A stretch of DNA of 64,000 nt, from NCBI GenBank assembly GCA_013375475.1, contig JABXKD010000002.1, positions 1 through 64,000 of the forward strand. The letters run 5' to 3'. The notes beneath the pieces are model-generated. The model searched no databases and was not told where the DNA came from. It was given only the letters and a program-made list of their open reading frames with translations. How positions within the stretch are numbered: the stretch's first letter is position 1; the number at the start of each line of letters is the position of its first letter. The translations under genes and the position numbers were made by a program. Shown here piece after piece: positions 10,025 through 19,913 of this stretch. This DNA is from Promethearchaeota archaeon (lineage in GTDB: Archaea > Asgardarchaeota > Lokiarchaeia > Sigyniarchaeales > SOKP01).

Positions 10025-10116
10025 ATAAAATTTCTTCTTTAATAATATTCGGCCCTTTTTTTCGATTTTCTATTGATAACTTTATAAAAAAAAAATTGAA
10101 AATTATTAGAGTCAAA

Positions 10117-10323
10117 TTATTCTCTAACTATTAAATATATAATACAACCGATACACCCAGACAATAATACGATTAATAACCATACAGCAGCATTCATATC
10201 CCTTTTCTTGGCGTCTTTGTATACCCATACGACCAATCCTATAGCAACAATCCAAAAAATGATAAAAAATATAATTATCCCTATCATTAAGGGTGTTATC
10301 ATTACAGTAGATTGAAAAATCAA
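10117..10323 (-). CDS. small membrane protein, PLDc_N-like
   Basis: WVYKDAKKRDMNAAVWLLIVLLSGCIGCIIYLIVRE resembles the PLDc_N two-TM domain. Confidence 0.6.
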   Translation of the reverse strand: MIFQSTVMITPLMIGIIIFFIIFWIVAIGLVVWVYKDAKKRDMNAAVWLLIVLLSGCIGCIIYLIVRE

Positions 10324-10526
10324 TATAATTTCCTCATTTAATATTCAATAAATATTATTCCTCTGAGTAAAAATATCCTAAATTATCTAAAAATTTTTTT
10401 TTTGAATTATTTTTAGGATAATCTAAGAATTTTTGAGACATTCTAACCACTTTTATTGAATTTTACACTTTTGTTAAAAAAAGAATCTTATAAATTTAAA
10501 TATTTCCACATAGGATTACTTAAAAA

Positions 10527-10597
10527 AAGGGTTTGTGTTTAGTGATAGACGATAGTGTTTCGAGATTGCAGGGTGGGAGTGTGTTCCAGATTATATT
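10527..10597 (+). repeat. dispersed repeat copy (both halves)
   Basis: aagggtttgtgtttagtgatagacgatagtgtttcgagattgcagggtgggagtgtgttccagatta. Confidence 0.85.
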
Positions 10598-10682
10598 CAA
10601 TGATTGATTTCAATGAAAATTCTATGGAAAAAATTCTAATCAATTAAATTATGGAGATGTGAAAAAATACAGAAAAAGGTAA

Positions 10683-12170
10683 TTATTCTTGTCCTTTTCT
10701 TTTGCGTCTAATTAGCAGTATAGTTGCTATGCCTATTACTGCTATTCCACTTATAGTTGAAATTATAATAACCAATTCGAGAGGAAATATATCGATACAA
10801 GTATTATTTATGAAGATGTTTCCTTCACAATTTTCTTCTTTAATGCATTTACCATTTTCAATTAAACTATTTCCCGAAATTGTGTTGAAATCACTTGCAA
10901 TTAAATATATTCCGCTTAAACCGTTTTTATTTGCAGTGTTTCCAGTAATTATATTGTTGCTACTATAATGTAAAAACACTCCGCTGAACTGGTTTTTATT
11001 TGCTATGTTATCAGTAATATTGTTATGTTCACTATCATGTAAATATACCCCATATCCTCGATTATTATTAAGAATGTTTCCAGAAATAATATTAGTATCA
11101 CAGATCCAGGAACTGATGCCATCAAAATTATCGGATGCATTGTTTTTTGAAACAGTGTTATAATAACTAAATTCTAAATCGATTCCAGATTCGGAATTGC
11201 CGTCTACAGTATTCTCCCATATGTTGATAATATAGCTTTCACTTAAATAAATCCCATCATTATTATTATGGCTTGCTATATTTCCCGTGATGTTAATATT
11301 AGTGCAAGAAGATAACGTAATTCCTATGGATCCATAAGAAGTATTTAAGTTTTCAAGTGAAGATTCATGACAATCATACAATATAACTTGTCCAGCATTC
11401 GTGAAATTATCTGACCCTAGGTTTATTTTATCGTTATAATAATAAACAGGTTTTCCGTTCACCAGATTTGTAGAATCTGCATTTATACTATTTGATGATA
11501 GGTCTCCATATAAAATCATCCCACAGTCGTTCATTCTATTATTCGAAATTGTGATATTATTACAAATAAATATATCTATCCCATCTCGCCCCCAATACAA
11601 GCTATTATTAACAATAGTATTATTATTACTAAAGTATAAGAATATCCCGCTCTCAATGCTATAAGTTGCGGTATTTTCTGAAATGGTGTTATTATTACTA
11701 TAACTTAATCTTATCCCGATATAGTGAGATGAACAATTATTTTTGATTAATTGGGAATTGTTAATATTATGCAACTTGATTCCCGCATCTGATCCCATTG
11801 GACCCGAATTATAGACAGTACAGTTTTCAATTTTAAAAAAAACATTGGAATTTTCAATCAGGATGCAACTTCCCGAACCTCCACCGTCAATTACTAAGTC
11901 TTCTATAATATAAGGCTCGGAATATGTTCCGTTTCCCGTGCAGATTCCCGCAGTCTTCGCAGCAGTCCAATTATTATCAATATGAATTTTTCCTGAAACT
12001 GTTGAGATTTTCAAATTTTTATCATCTGAATTGGTATCATCGCTGAAATCTGGACTTTTGTTGCTATTATCAGTAGTAAAACTAAGCTTAGTACTAACAA
12101 TTGGGAATAAAGCGAAAATGACTCCTAAAGTTATGAGAATTATTATTTTTGATTTTCGATTTGATTTCAT
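10683..12170 (-). CDS. secreted right-handed parallel beta-helix protein (NosD/PbH1-like), C-terminal TM anchor
   Basis: Many repeats of 'NNTISgNtasxNxxsGIyLxxSxxNxItxN'; signal peptide; C-terminal TM followed by RRKRKGQE. Confidence 0.8.
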   Translation of the reverse strand: MKSNRKSKIIILITLGVIFALFPIVSTKLSFTTDNSNKSPDFSDDTNSDDKNLKISTVSGKIHIDNNWTAAKTAGICTGNGTYSEPYIIEDLVIDGGGSGSCILIENSNVFFKIENCTVYNSGPMGSDAGIKLHNINNSQLIKNNCSSHYIGIRLSYSNNNTISENTATYSIESGIFLYFSNNNTIVNNSLYWGRDGIDIFICNNITISNNRMNDCGMILYGDLSSNSINADSTNLVNGKPVYYYNDKINLGSDNFTNAGQVILYDCHESSLENLNTSYGSIGITLSSCTNINITGNIASHNNNDGIYLSESYIINIWENTVDGNSESGIDLEFSYYNTVSKNNASDNFDGISSWICDTNIISGNILNNNRGYGVYLHDSEHNNITDNIANKNQFSGVFLHYSSNNIITGNTANKNGLSGIYLIASDFNTISGNSLIENGKCIKEENCEGNIFINNTCIDIFPLELVIIISTISGIAVIGIATILLIRRKRKGQE

Positions 12171-12277
12171 TCTGATTTTATTAAAATTTTTAAGAGTATC
12201 GCTAACGAAGTAAGCTAATAAAATATTTAAGAGTAGACTTTTCGTTTTACAAATTTTTTAATTTTCTTATTAAGATT

Positions 12278-12322
12278 TAGGTTTGTGTTGAGTGGCGACG
12301 ATACGATCCTACTCCGAAATCT
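12278..12322 (+). repeat. dispersed repeat copy (5' half only)
   Basis: taggtttgtgttgagtggcgacgatacgatcctactccgaaat. Confidence 0.65.
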
Positions 12323-12406
12323 TTTAAGATAATTTAGTATTTATAAAATAGGAAAAAAAAAGATACCGTTATTTCTGCTTTAATATTGCATTTATTCAAT
12401 ACAATT

Positions 12407-12904
12407 TTAAGGGAGATATGTTTGAATTAACAATGTACTCTCATCAATCGCATTATTCAGGAAGTTCCCCTGTATGCTTATAGTCGCATTATGAAATCCT
12501 GGTAAAATTGTATCTGTAGCCATTTGAAGTGTAACCGACCCACTCATTTCTTGATGATTACTTGAAAATTCTGTTTCTGGAGAAACAGGACTCGATATTA
12601 CATACCCATCGAGTACAAATTTGAATATAATTGTAGCCACTCCAATTTCGACTAATGTAGCATGAGTATTAAAAAGACCATACACCGATTCTCCTGATTT
12701 TACCGTAAAATTAATTGTAATTGCGTTGATATGAATATCTGTGTAAGTTGGATTTGTGAAATGGACTCCTGAATCATATACAAACCAGGTTTTCTGAATA
12801 CCACTATTTTGTTCCGGAGGGAGAGTTAGAGAAATTACTCCTAACACTAAACCAGATAATCCAATAATAAGGGCAAAGAATACTAATCCCTTTCCTTTTC
12901 CCAC
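12407..12904 (-). CDS. hypothetical exported protein
   Basis: N-terminal TM/signal segment, beta-rich remainder. Confidence 0.45.
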   Translation of the reverse strand: MGKGKGLVFFALIIGLSGLVLGVISLTLPPEQNSGIQKTWFVYDSGVHFTNPTYTDIHINAITINFTVKSGESVYGLFNTHATLVEIGVATIIFKFVLDGYVISSPVSPETEFSSNHQEMSGSVTLQMATDTILPGFHNATISIQGNFLNNAIDESTLLIQTYLP

Positions 12905-13329
12905 AATAGATCACCTCTTTAATTTTGTTTTATTATATTTATTTTTGTATCTTTTTAATTATCTTCCACATCTGATATATTATAAATTTTCTTGTATATC
13001 TGTGGAACAATTTTTCATCAAACTCATTGGTTTAATTATAGGGATTTTTATACATTCTGTATTTGCCAATCTATTTGACACATTAATCCCGTGAAAAAAG
13101 TAAATTGAAATGAATTAGAAAAGGCTAAAAAGAAGTTATTACTATCTTATTAGATTATAAAGATATGTTTTAAATTTAACTAAGTTTTTAATTTTCAATT
13201 CGCACCTTACGAGTTTTATGCGAAGCATATTCCGATTTCTACTTCGAATAACAAGAGCATTTCTTTACGTTTACAGTAAATCGGATTTATAATATTAATT
13301 AGCTTAAAAAATTAAAGAGCAGAATAAAT

Positions 13330-13722
13330 ATGCCTAAAATGAAAAAAAAACAGCAAAAAAAGGGACGGAGGAGTTACACTCCTAATCCAACTCCGACAGT
13401 GTCGAGAGTTAAAATGCCATATAGAAAGAACGGAGAGATGTTTGCGCGGGTTACTGACATTTATGGTCAAGAGCGGATGGGTGTCTATTGTGAGGATGGA
13501 AAACACCGTAATGGAAGAATCCGGGGAAAAATCAAAAAACGAGTGTGGGTAAGAAAAGGAGATTTAGTCATAATTAATCCTTGGGAATTTGAAACGGCAG
13601 TTGATGGTAAACCAGAGAAATGCGAAATCTCTTGGAGATATTTACGACATGAAGTTTCTTATTTAGAACGAAATAGAAGAATTCCTAAATCTTTAGAAAT
13701 TAATAACATTCCTCTCCTCTAA
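13330..13722 (+). CDS. eif1A: translation initiation factor aIF-1A
   Basis: RVKMPYRKNGEMFARVTDIYGQERMGVYCEDGKHRNGRIRGKIKKRVWVRKGDLVIINPWEF; OB-fold S1/IF1 signature. Confidence 0.93.
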   Translation: MPKMKKKQQKKGRRSYTPNPTPTVSRVKMPYRKNGEMFARVTDIYGQERMGVYCEDGKHRNGRIRGKIKKRVWVRKGDLVIINPWEFETAVDGKPEKCEISWRYLRHEVSYLERNRRIPKSLEINNIPLL

Positions 13723-13856
13723 AATTTTTTTTTTTCAAGAAATAAAAAAAGATAAGATTCGATAACAATCGCAGAACAAATTCTTACTAATTACTACCTA
13801 CTACTTACTATATATTAAATATTATTATATTTTATTGATTTGTAACAAAAAGAAGT

Positions 13857-14099
13857 CTAATATCGAAAATCTCGAACTTGCGCAGGAGCGGCTTCTGTTA
13901 CTACTACATTACTCGCAGCAGGACCCTTATCACCTTGAGTGATTTCAAATTCTACTTTATCTTCTTCGTTTAGTGTAGCAAATTCATCATTCTCTTTAAC
14001 AATAGCAGTGTGATGAACGAATACATCTCCTTCTTCTTCAGTTGCAATAAATCCATAACCTTTACGGTTATTAAACCATTTAACTGTACCTATAGTCAA
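13857..14099 (-). CDS. cold-shock domain protein (CspA family)
   Basis: [37 protein letters not shown]1 (KGYGFI) and RNP2 (DVFVHHTAI) motifs. Confidence 0.95.
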   Translation of the reverse strand: MTIGTVKWFNNRKGYGFIATEEEGDVFVHHTAIVKENDEFATLNEEDKVEFEITQGDKGPAASNVVVTEAAPAQVRDFRY

Positions 14100-14258
14100 T
14101 TTTAAAACCAGTTTTCATATAAATTGTTTTTTTTTTATCAGTTCATACTGAACTATTTAAGAAAATTAATGATGATGTAAATAGTTTACTCCCAGAAATT
14201 GTAAATTGACTTATAATTTTTCTATTTATTACCATTCTCCTTTAATGCAAAATTATAA

Positions 14259-14300
14259 TTTGTTTCGAGATTAAAGGGTAGGGTTCTGTTCCTGATTCTA
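14259..14300 (+). repeat. dispersed repeat copy (3' half)
   Basis: tttgtttcgagattaaagggtagggttctgttcctgattcta. Confidence 0.7.
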
Positions 14301-14485
14301 GTTTCCCTTTTTTTTGGAGAACTATATAAATAACATTAGGTTAAATTATTCATGCTTTTTTCTGAAGGAGTCACACTTGGTTAATTATTTAAGAATTTTT
14401 GTTTCTAATCTAATACTTAGACTTAATTGTATATTGCTCAATAAATAAATTTTTTATTATTTATTTTACTTCCCCAGTTGATTTC

Positions 14486-14704
14486 TTAAATACCTTTTCT
14501 AGTGATTCCAATTATCGTGTTACATTGAGAACATACACTCACATCTAAAGAGACATCTGCTGTTTTTTGAGAGTGTATATAAATTGGAGATTTTATTCGC
14601 ATTGTCAGAAGGTTATTAGTTCTTAAAAGACCCCTTTCATCTTTTTCGATGTGCATTTCACTCTTGCAGTGAGGGCAAACCATCGAACTAGCAGGTTTAA
14701 ACAT
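14486..14704 (-). CDS. small zinc-ribbon-like protein
   Basis: CPHCKSEMH...CSQCNTII, two CxxC pairs. Confidence 0.5.
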   Translation of the reverse strand: MFKPASSMVCPHCKSEMHIEKDERGLLRTNNLLTMRIKSPIYIHSQKTADVSLDVSVCSQCNTIIGITRKGI

Positions 14705-14987
14705 ACTTTTTAATCACTTTTTATTACATTTTTGTTGAGAGTTAGAATAAGTGATCCCTAAATATAATAAAAATATACCGTTCATAAAAATTAAATAATT
14801 GGAAACGGTACCTTCTCAGAATGATCAAAAAAAAGATTTAATAAGAAGCTGACATGCTCTAAAGTCTTAAGAACGCTTAAAAAATAAAATTTCTAGGTAA
14901 TATTTTTGATAATTAGATTCTGATACCGAGACTTATTTCTCTCTTATAGATTTTATCAATCTAATCGCTTAAATTGAAAATTAGCAA

Positions 14988-15449
14988 CTATACTTTATGT
15001 CTTAGGTATATTGCTTGTAATCTAAAGGCTTGATAAATATGACCGATTGTGTGATGTATTATGAATCCAAACCAATCTTCGTACGTCATTTCTCTCCCAA
15101 AAGGCGATTCAAACGTTTCTTTAAGATCCTCTTCTGTATATTTAACCCTAACTTCTACATAGGCTTCAATTGCTTTACTAAATAAATCTAATAATTGCTC
15201 GTGTAAAGGTGCGGTGGATTCAGGATCTAACTTAATTGTTATTTCTGTACTACTTGCATTAGGATTATCCATTTTTTTCATCGCCATATATAATGTACTG
15301 ATAGAGTGTATAAATAAATATTGAGCGGTTTTTTCGCGTTTAAATAACGGAGTGTTCATGGATTCCTCAAAATGATTATCCTTTCGCTTTTCAAACAAAC
15401 TTTTAGCGTAATCATATACAAACTTCAGAGATTTGATACTTTCTGGCAT
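14988..15449 (-). CDS. DinB-like superfamily protein
   Basis: Four-helix character with C-terminal HHTIGHIYQAFRLQAIYLR typical of DinB-like proteins. Confidence 0.5.
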   Translation of the reverse strand: MPESIKSLKFVYDYAKSLFEKRKDNHFEESMNTPLFKREKTAQYLFIHSISTLYMAMKKMDNPNASSTEITIKLDPESTAPLHEQLLDLFSKAIEAYVEVRVKYTEEDLKETFESPFGREMTYEDWFGFIIHHTIGHIYQAFRLQAIYLRHKV

Positions 15450-15525
15450 AATTTTTAATATAGGATGTTAAGTAAATAAATTTTTTGGTATAAATGACTA
15501 TTAGGTAGTGGGAGTGCGGCCTAGA

Positions 15526-17061
15526 TTATTTTTTTCTTTTGTCTATCTCTAGGTCGATGGACACAACAACATTCCTATCAATTTCTGGATTATACTGGCT
15601 CAAACAGGTTATTCCAACTACGTCTCGAGACTCTAGAATTGCTATTAGGTTAGGATCAGTAACAATTGCTACCGCCCGTTGCCCATTGACATGCGTACCA
15701 ACTAGAACTCCTCTTTTTGGTTGCTCTGATCGATCGTAGATAATAGAATATCCGTCAATAGTAAGCGTACCGTTCGCTTGTTCAATTGGTTCAGGTAATG
15801 TTTGTGCTAAAATAGATTCTTGGATTTTGGAATCATCTCGAACACCCCAATCTTCCTTTGGTGGTTTAGATCCATAGATTCCAATTGATTGTTTAGTGTT
15901 ATACCCTCCATTAGCTATAACCATTATTTTCAGTGAAGGATCGGAGCGTATTAATTCAACAGTGTTGATAATTGCATGTAACGAATAATTACTTAAGGGA
16001 GAGCCAAAATATGGAAGACCTCCTGTAACTGTTAAGTCGCGAGGATCACCCTCTTTAATTCCAAGTTCTTTAATAAAGATTTCTACAATTGAAGGAAAAC
16101 AACTATATAAGTCAAATTTATCAATATCACTTAGTTCTAGGCCCGCTTGTTCCAAAGCTATTCGAGAACCCTCTTTTATTGCAGGGGAACTATCAAGTCT
16201 TGGACGACGATAAATCTGGTTTATATTTTTTAAATCTACTCCTCCCATTATATATATCCAATGTTTTTTATCAATATTAAGTGATTTAGCAATGGCTTCA
16301 CTTGTAAGTATAATTGTTCCCGCTTGATCAACAAAATTATTGGCGCACATACGTTTGGTGTAGGGATATACGACACGACGATTTTCAGGATAAGGAGTCG
16401 CAATTTCTTTAGCACTAAGATATTTTTGAGACCAGCTTAAAGGGTTTTTTGAAGCTACCTTAGAAAAGCGTTCCATTAGTTCTCCCATGTATTCATTATG
16501 CTCCTCAATACTGCGACCAGATGAAGCTCTTAGGGCTGTTTCGAATATTGCGTAAGTAAGTGATGGAAAATATAAGCTATATTTCTTATCAATTTCAGTG
16601 ATATCCCAATTCTCCCCATACATATATTTTGGTGGTTTTTTCTTCGGCCAATGTTTAGGACGCAAACCTTTGAATAGCTTATTAATAGAGTAAGCTGCCT
16701 CTCCACCCGTAATAAGGATACAACGGTGCTTTCCAGAAACTATAGCTTTTACAGCTCGATTAACCAACATTTGAGGACTTTGACCACCATCGGGTAAATA
16801 GATTTTTTCTTTAGGCTGGATATTGAGCTTTTTAGCAAGTTCACCAGGAGCGTCTTCGTATGACCAAGAGCTGATATTTACCATATAAATAGCATCAATA
16901 AAATTGATGATCCTTCTAGCATGTGTGCTTTTTATTGCGTCTTGACCAGTTTTGACCATTAAACTGAGTGAATCAAGAGGTTGAGGGGTACCTTTACGTT
17001 GAGTAAACTGTGCAGCTCCGATTATAATTGGAATATATTTTTTCCCCATGATATGTAACAA
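15526..17061 (-). CDS. thiolase-like protein (acetyl-CoA acetyltransferase family)
   Basis: IPIIIGAAQFTQRKGTPQPLDSLSLM; GGQSPQMLVNRAVKAI; FVDQAGTIILTSEAIAKSL; DKFDLYSCFPS; LTVTGGLPYFGSPLSNYSLHAI; small beta-barrel at C-terminus. Confidence 0.8.
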   Translation of the reverse strand: MLHIMGKKYIPIIIGAAQFTQRKGTPQPLDSLSLMVKTGQDAIKSTHARRIINFIDAIYMVNISSWSYEDAPGELAKKLNIQPKEKIYLPDGGQSPQMLVNRAVKAIVSGKHRCILITGGEAAYSINKLFKGLRPKHWPKKKPPKYMYGENWDITEIDKKYSLYFPSLTYAIFETALRASSGRSIEEHNEYMGELMERFSKVASKNPLSWSQKYLSAKEIATPYPENRRVVYPYTKRMCANNFVDQAGTIILTSEAIAKSLNIDKKHWIYIMGGVDLKNINQIYRRPRLDSSPAIKEGSRIALEQAGLELSDIDKFDLYSCFPSIVEIFIKELGIKEGDPRDLTVTGGLPYFGSPLSNYSLHAIINTVELIRSDPSLKIMVIANGGYNTKQSIGIYGSKPPKEDWGVRDDSKIQESILAQTLPEPIEQANGTLTIDGYSIIYDRSEQPKRGVLVGTHVNGQRAVAIVTDPNLIAILESRDVVGITCLSQYNPEIDRNVVVSIDLEIDKRKK

Positions 17062-17232
17062 TCTTCCTAATGTTAGAGTAAATTTTTTATTTTTATTAAA
17101 AATTGGTTAATTTTGGTCATTTCTCTGAACAAAATAAATTAATGACAAAAATTTAAATATCAAATTAACCGTTTAATTCTTGGCGGATATTTTTATCAAT
17201 CCGTGGCGAATTACATATTGAAGTGAAATCTA

Positions 17233-18198
17233 TTGGACGACTCATTATTATTTCGTGAAGAGGAAGGAGATTCTAAAGAAAAAACCTATAAAATTTTGTT
17301 CACAGGTTTGGATGGAGCAGGTAAAACAAGTATAATTTTAGCTTTACAGAGAGAATTTTCAAAAATTGCGTTAGTTGAACCAACGAGGGGTGCTGAAAGG
17401 GACACTTTTAAATTGTTGGGAAGTGAAATTACCGAATGGGATTTAGGAGGTCAAGAAAGTTATCGTGAATCCTACTTAAAAAACCCCGGCAAATATTTCG
17501 ATGAAACAGAAATTGCCATCTATGTTATTGATGTATTAGATGATTCTCGCTTCAAAGAATCTTTAGGTTATCTATATGAAGTCGTTGATAAATTCAAAGA
17601 ATTGAAAATTGAGCCCCTGATTGGTATTTTCTTTCATAAATACGATCCTAAATTAATTCATACCGTTGAAAAACAAATAAAATCCGAAATACTCGCATTA
17701 AACAAAGATATTGTTCATAAGTTGAATTACGAAAAGCTTCAATTCTTTAGAACATCTATATATAATCCTTATAATATCATGAATGCAATGTCTAAAATGT
17801 TACTTAACTTAATTCCAAAAGCAGAGTTATTACAAAAAACGATTGAAAATTTTGCGAGTAAATTAGATTGCGATGGCTTAATCATTACTGACAAAAATTC
17901 GATTATCTTAGGTTCTCGCTTTAGAGATGATGAGTCTAAAAAGCTTTTGAGTAGCACCATAGCGTATTTTTTAACGCTTAACGATGTTTTTGAAGATATG
18001 GAAGTTGACCAACAAGAAGATCAAATAGTTGTCAAAAAAATGGGAAAATATTTCTTGTTCAAACCGATCACTTTAATAACAACCAAGCTACCCTACTATA
18101 TGCTTGTATTAAAGAGCCACGATCCGTCAGGGATCAATTCACTTAACAAAGATTTTAACGCATTTGCTCATATATTCAACGATCTTGTAAATGGTTAA
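17233..18198 (+). CDS. Arf/Rag(Gtr)-like small GTPase with C-terminal roadblock/longin-like domain
   Basis: G1 GLDGAGKTS, G3 WDLGGQES, G4 HKYD; C-terminal 'TIENFASKLDCDGLIITDKNSIILGSRF' and following; TTG start codon. Confidence 0.8.
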   Translation: MDDSLLFREEEGDSKEKTYKILFTGLDGAGKTSIILALQREFSKIALVEPTRGAERDTFKLLGSEITEWDLGGQESYRESYLKNPGKYFDETEIAIYVIDVLDDSRFKESLGYLYEVVDKFKELKIEPLIGIFFHKYDPKLIHTVEKQIKSEILALNKDIVHKLNYEKLQFFRTSIYNPYNIMNAMSKMLLNLIPKAELLQKTIENFASKLDCDGLIITDKNSIILGSRFRDDESKKLLSSTIAYFLTLNDVFEDMEVDQQEDQIVVKKMGKYFLFKPITLITTKLPYYMLVLKSHDPSGINSLNKDFNAFAHIFNDLVNG

Positions 18199-18449
18199 AT
18201 CTTTTTGTGAAAAGGAAAACAATTAAAACCGTGTAAATACTGTTTAATTCACAAATAATATTCTTTCGTGAGATAATTGGAAGAATTGTATTAATCTTCA
18301 CTTTATAGCTACCTTAAAATTTTAACTTCAAATTAAGTATTGAGAGCATTTAACACTTTGCTTCAAAAATAATAAGAAATAAGAATTAATAAAAAAAATT
18401 AGATTGATATTTTTCCATTCGAAAACTTTTAACGCTCCTTATTTGTAGA

Positions 18450-19481
18450 TTAAATATATCTCTGACTAACGTTCGTTTGAAATATTTGCTCTCTTTGATT
18501 TTGCTGCGTACTCCCTCCTCTTTTTGACACAATATAGAACTGAACTAACGAATCTTCGTGTACAAGAGTATTGCCGCGCCATTTTTTATCCTTCGACTCA
18601 AATTCAACCACGTCGCCAAGACCAATACCTTTCCTTGTTGTGAAATTCAATTTAAGGCTCTGAAACGCCTTGATTAATTGGATATCGCTTAAATCGGAGT
18701 TCTCCTTAACTGGTTTGTCTTTAAATCTTAGCGATTCGATGGCAAACGCTTTGAGGATATCTTTACTCATTGCTGCCCATACATGTGGATTGGCGTAAAA
18801 TTCTATTCCAATAAATTCACCATTGATAAAAGTAGCAATTCCACACTGGTTCTCACTGTTTTTAAACGAGTTTACGATCTTTTCCGTTTCTTCGTCAATG
18901 TTTTCAGTCATTTCTAAATAGCTCTGAGTCGGGGCAATTTTGTTGCTATAATTCATTTCGGTTCTATACGCCTGTATTTCGTTCCATACTGAGCTCTGAC
19001 CAGCAGATGATATGGCTTCGTATGCAACATTAGGATGTAGTCTTGTACTGGAAGACTTGAAACCTTTTCCCTTCCGATAATTCCATCTCGATTGTTCTAC
19101 GCATTTTGCTGGGATCGTGTATTTTTGCTCCATCGCTCCTTTATTGGTACCAGAAATACTTTGCTTCCCTCCTGCTGCTAAAAGGATCGGTTCCCAAATA
19201 GTTCTATCCTGTTTCCCACCGTGAACGGTTACACCAAAAGGGATTAATACTTGTTTATCACTATTATTTATAACTTCTAATTGACTAACCGTATCTGTTT
19301 CATTTATGCTTATTAAGCCGAGTTCTTCAGCTTCTTTAACGCTTATAAATTCTAAGGTTTTACCCTTATAGATTATTGGGATTACAGTCATGTTAGCGTG
19401 AGATTGAGGTTTTCCAAATTCTAAAATTTCTAAAGGATTTTCAAACAACATTTCTACAATTTGAACGCTTTTATTTTTCAT
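18450..19481 (-). CDS. ARPP-1-like domain protein
   Basis: LEVINNSDKQVLIPFGVTVHGGKQDRTIWEPILLAAGGKQSI...VEQSRW; pattern recalled from the ARPP-1 family. Confidence 0.6.
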   Translation of the reverse strand: MKNKSVQIVEMLFENPLEILEFGKPQSHANMTVIPIIYKGKTLEFISVKEAEELGLISINETDTVSQLEVINNSDKQVLIPFGVTVHGGKQDRTIWEPILLAAGGKQSISGTNKGAMEQKYTIPAKCVEQSRWNYRKGKGFKSSSTRLHPNVAYEAISSAGQSSVWNEIQAYRTEMNYSNKIAPTQSYLEMTENIDEETEKIVNSFKNSENQCGIATFINGEFIGIEFYANPHVWAAMSKDILKAFAIESLRFKDKPVKENSDLSDIQLIKAFQSLKLNFTTRKGIGLGDVVEFESKDKKWRGNTLVHEDSLVQFYIVSKRGGSTQQNQREQIFQTNVSQRYI

Positions 19482-19484
19482 AAT

Positions 19485-19913
19485 TTAATGTCCTCCTTTT
19501 TTCTTATTTTTGCGTTCTTCTTTATGCTCTTTATCTATATTTACTTCTTCGTAAAGAGGTTCTATAAACTGGTTAGCAATATCCTTACCATTTTTTGTAA
19601 GTTCGACACCATAAGAGATTTTTAACTTTCCATTCTCTGTTACTTTATTAACTATCGCACCCTTCAGTTTTGACGCTTCTTCTTCTGAAACTTCCAATTT
19701 CTGTGTTTTGATAATACCACCTCTTTTTAACGCACCTATGTGATAATTAATGTTTTGGCGTTCAACGTCTAATTTATTTGCTAAATCTACAGGTCGTTGA
19801 GAACTTGTAGAAAGCTCCCTAAGTATGTCTACTCTCATTGGGTTTCGAAATACAAGACCCACTTTTTCAAAGATTGGTTTTTTTTTTTCTTTTTTTCCAT
19901 TTTTTTCAGGCAT
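19485..19913 (-). CDS. ArsR-like winged-helix transcriptional regulator
   Basis: VFRNPMRVDILRELSTSSQRPVDLANKLDVERQNINYHIGALKRGGII; 3 nt upstream of the ARPP-1-like gene. Confidence 0.75.
   Translation of the reverse strand: MPEKNGKKEKKKPIFEKVGLVFRNPMRVDILRELSTSSQRPVDLANKLDVERQNINYHIGALKRGGIIKTQKLEVSEEEASKLKGAIVNKVTENGKLKISYGVELTKNGKDIANQFIEPLYEEVNIDKEHKEERKNKKKGGH

Noticed and set aside
14160-14215. Possible C/D box sRNA (TGATGA near 14170)
   Set aside because: No convincing D box/D' spacing or terminal stem seen.
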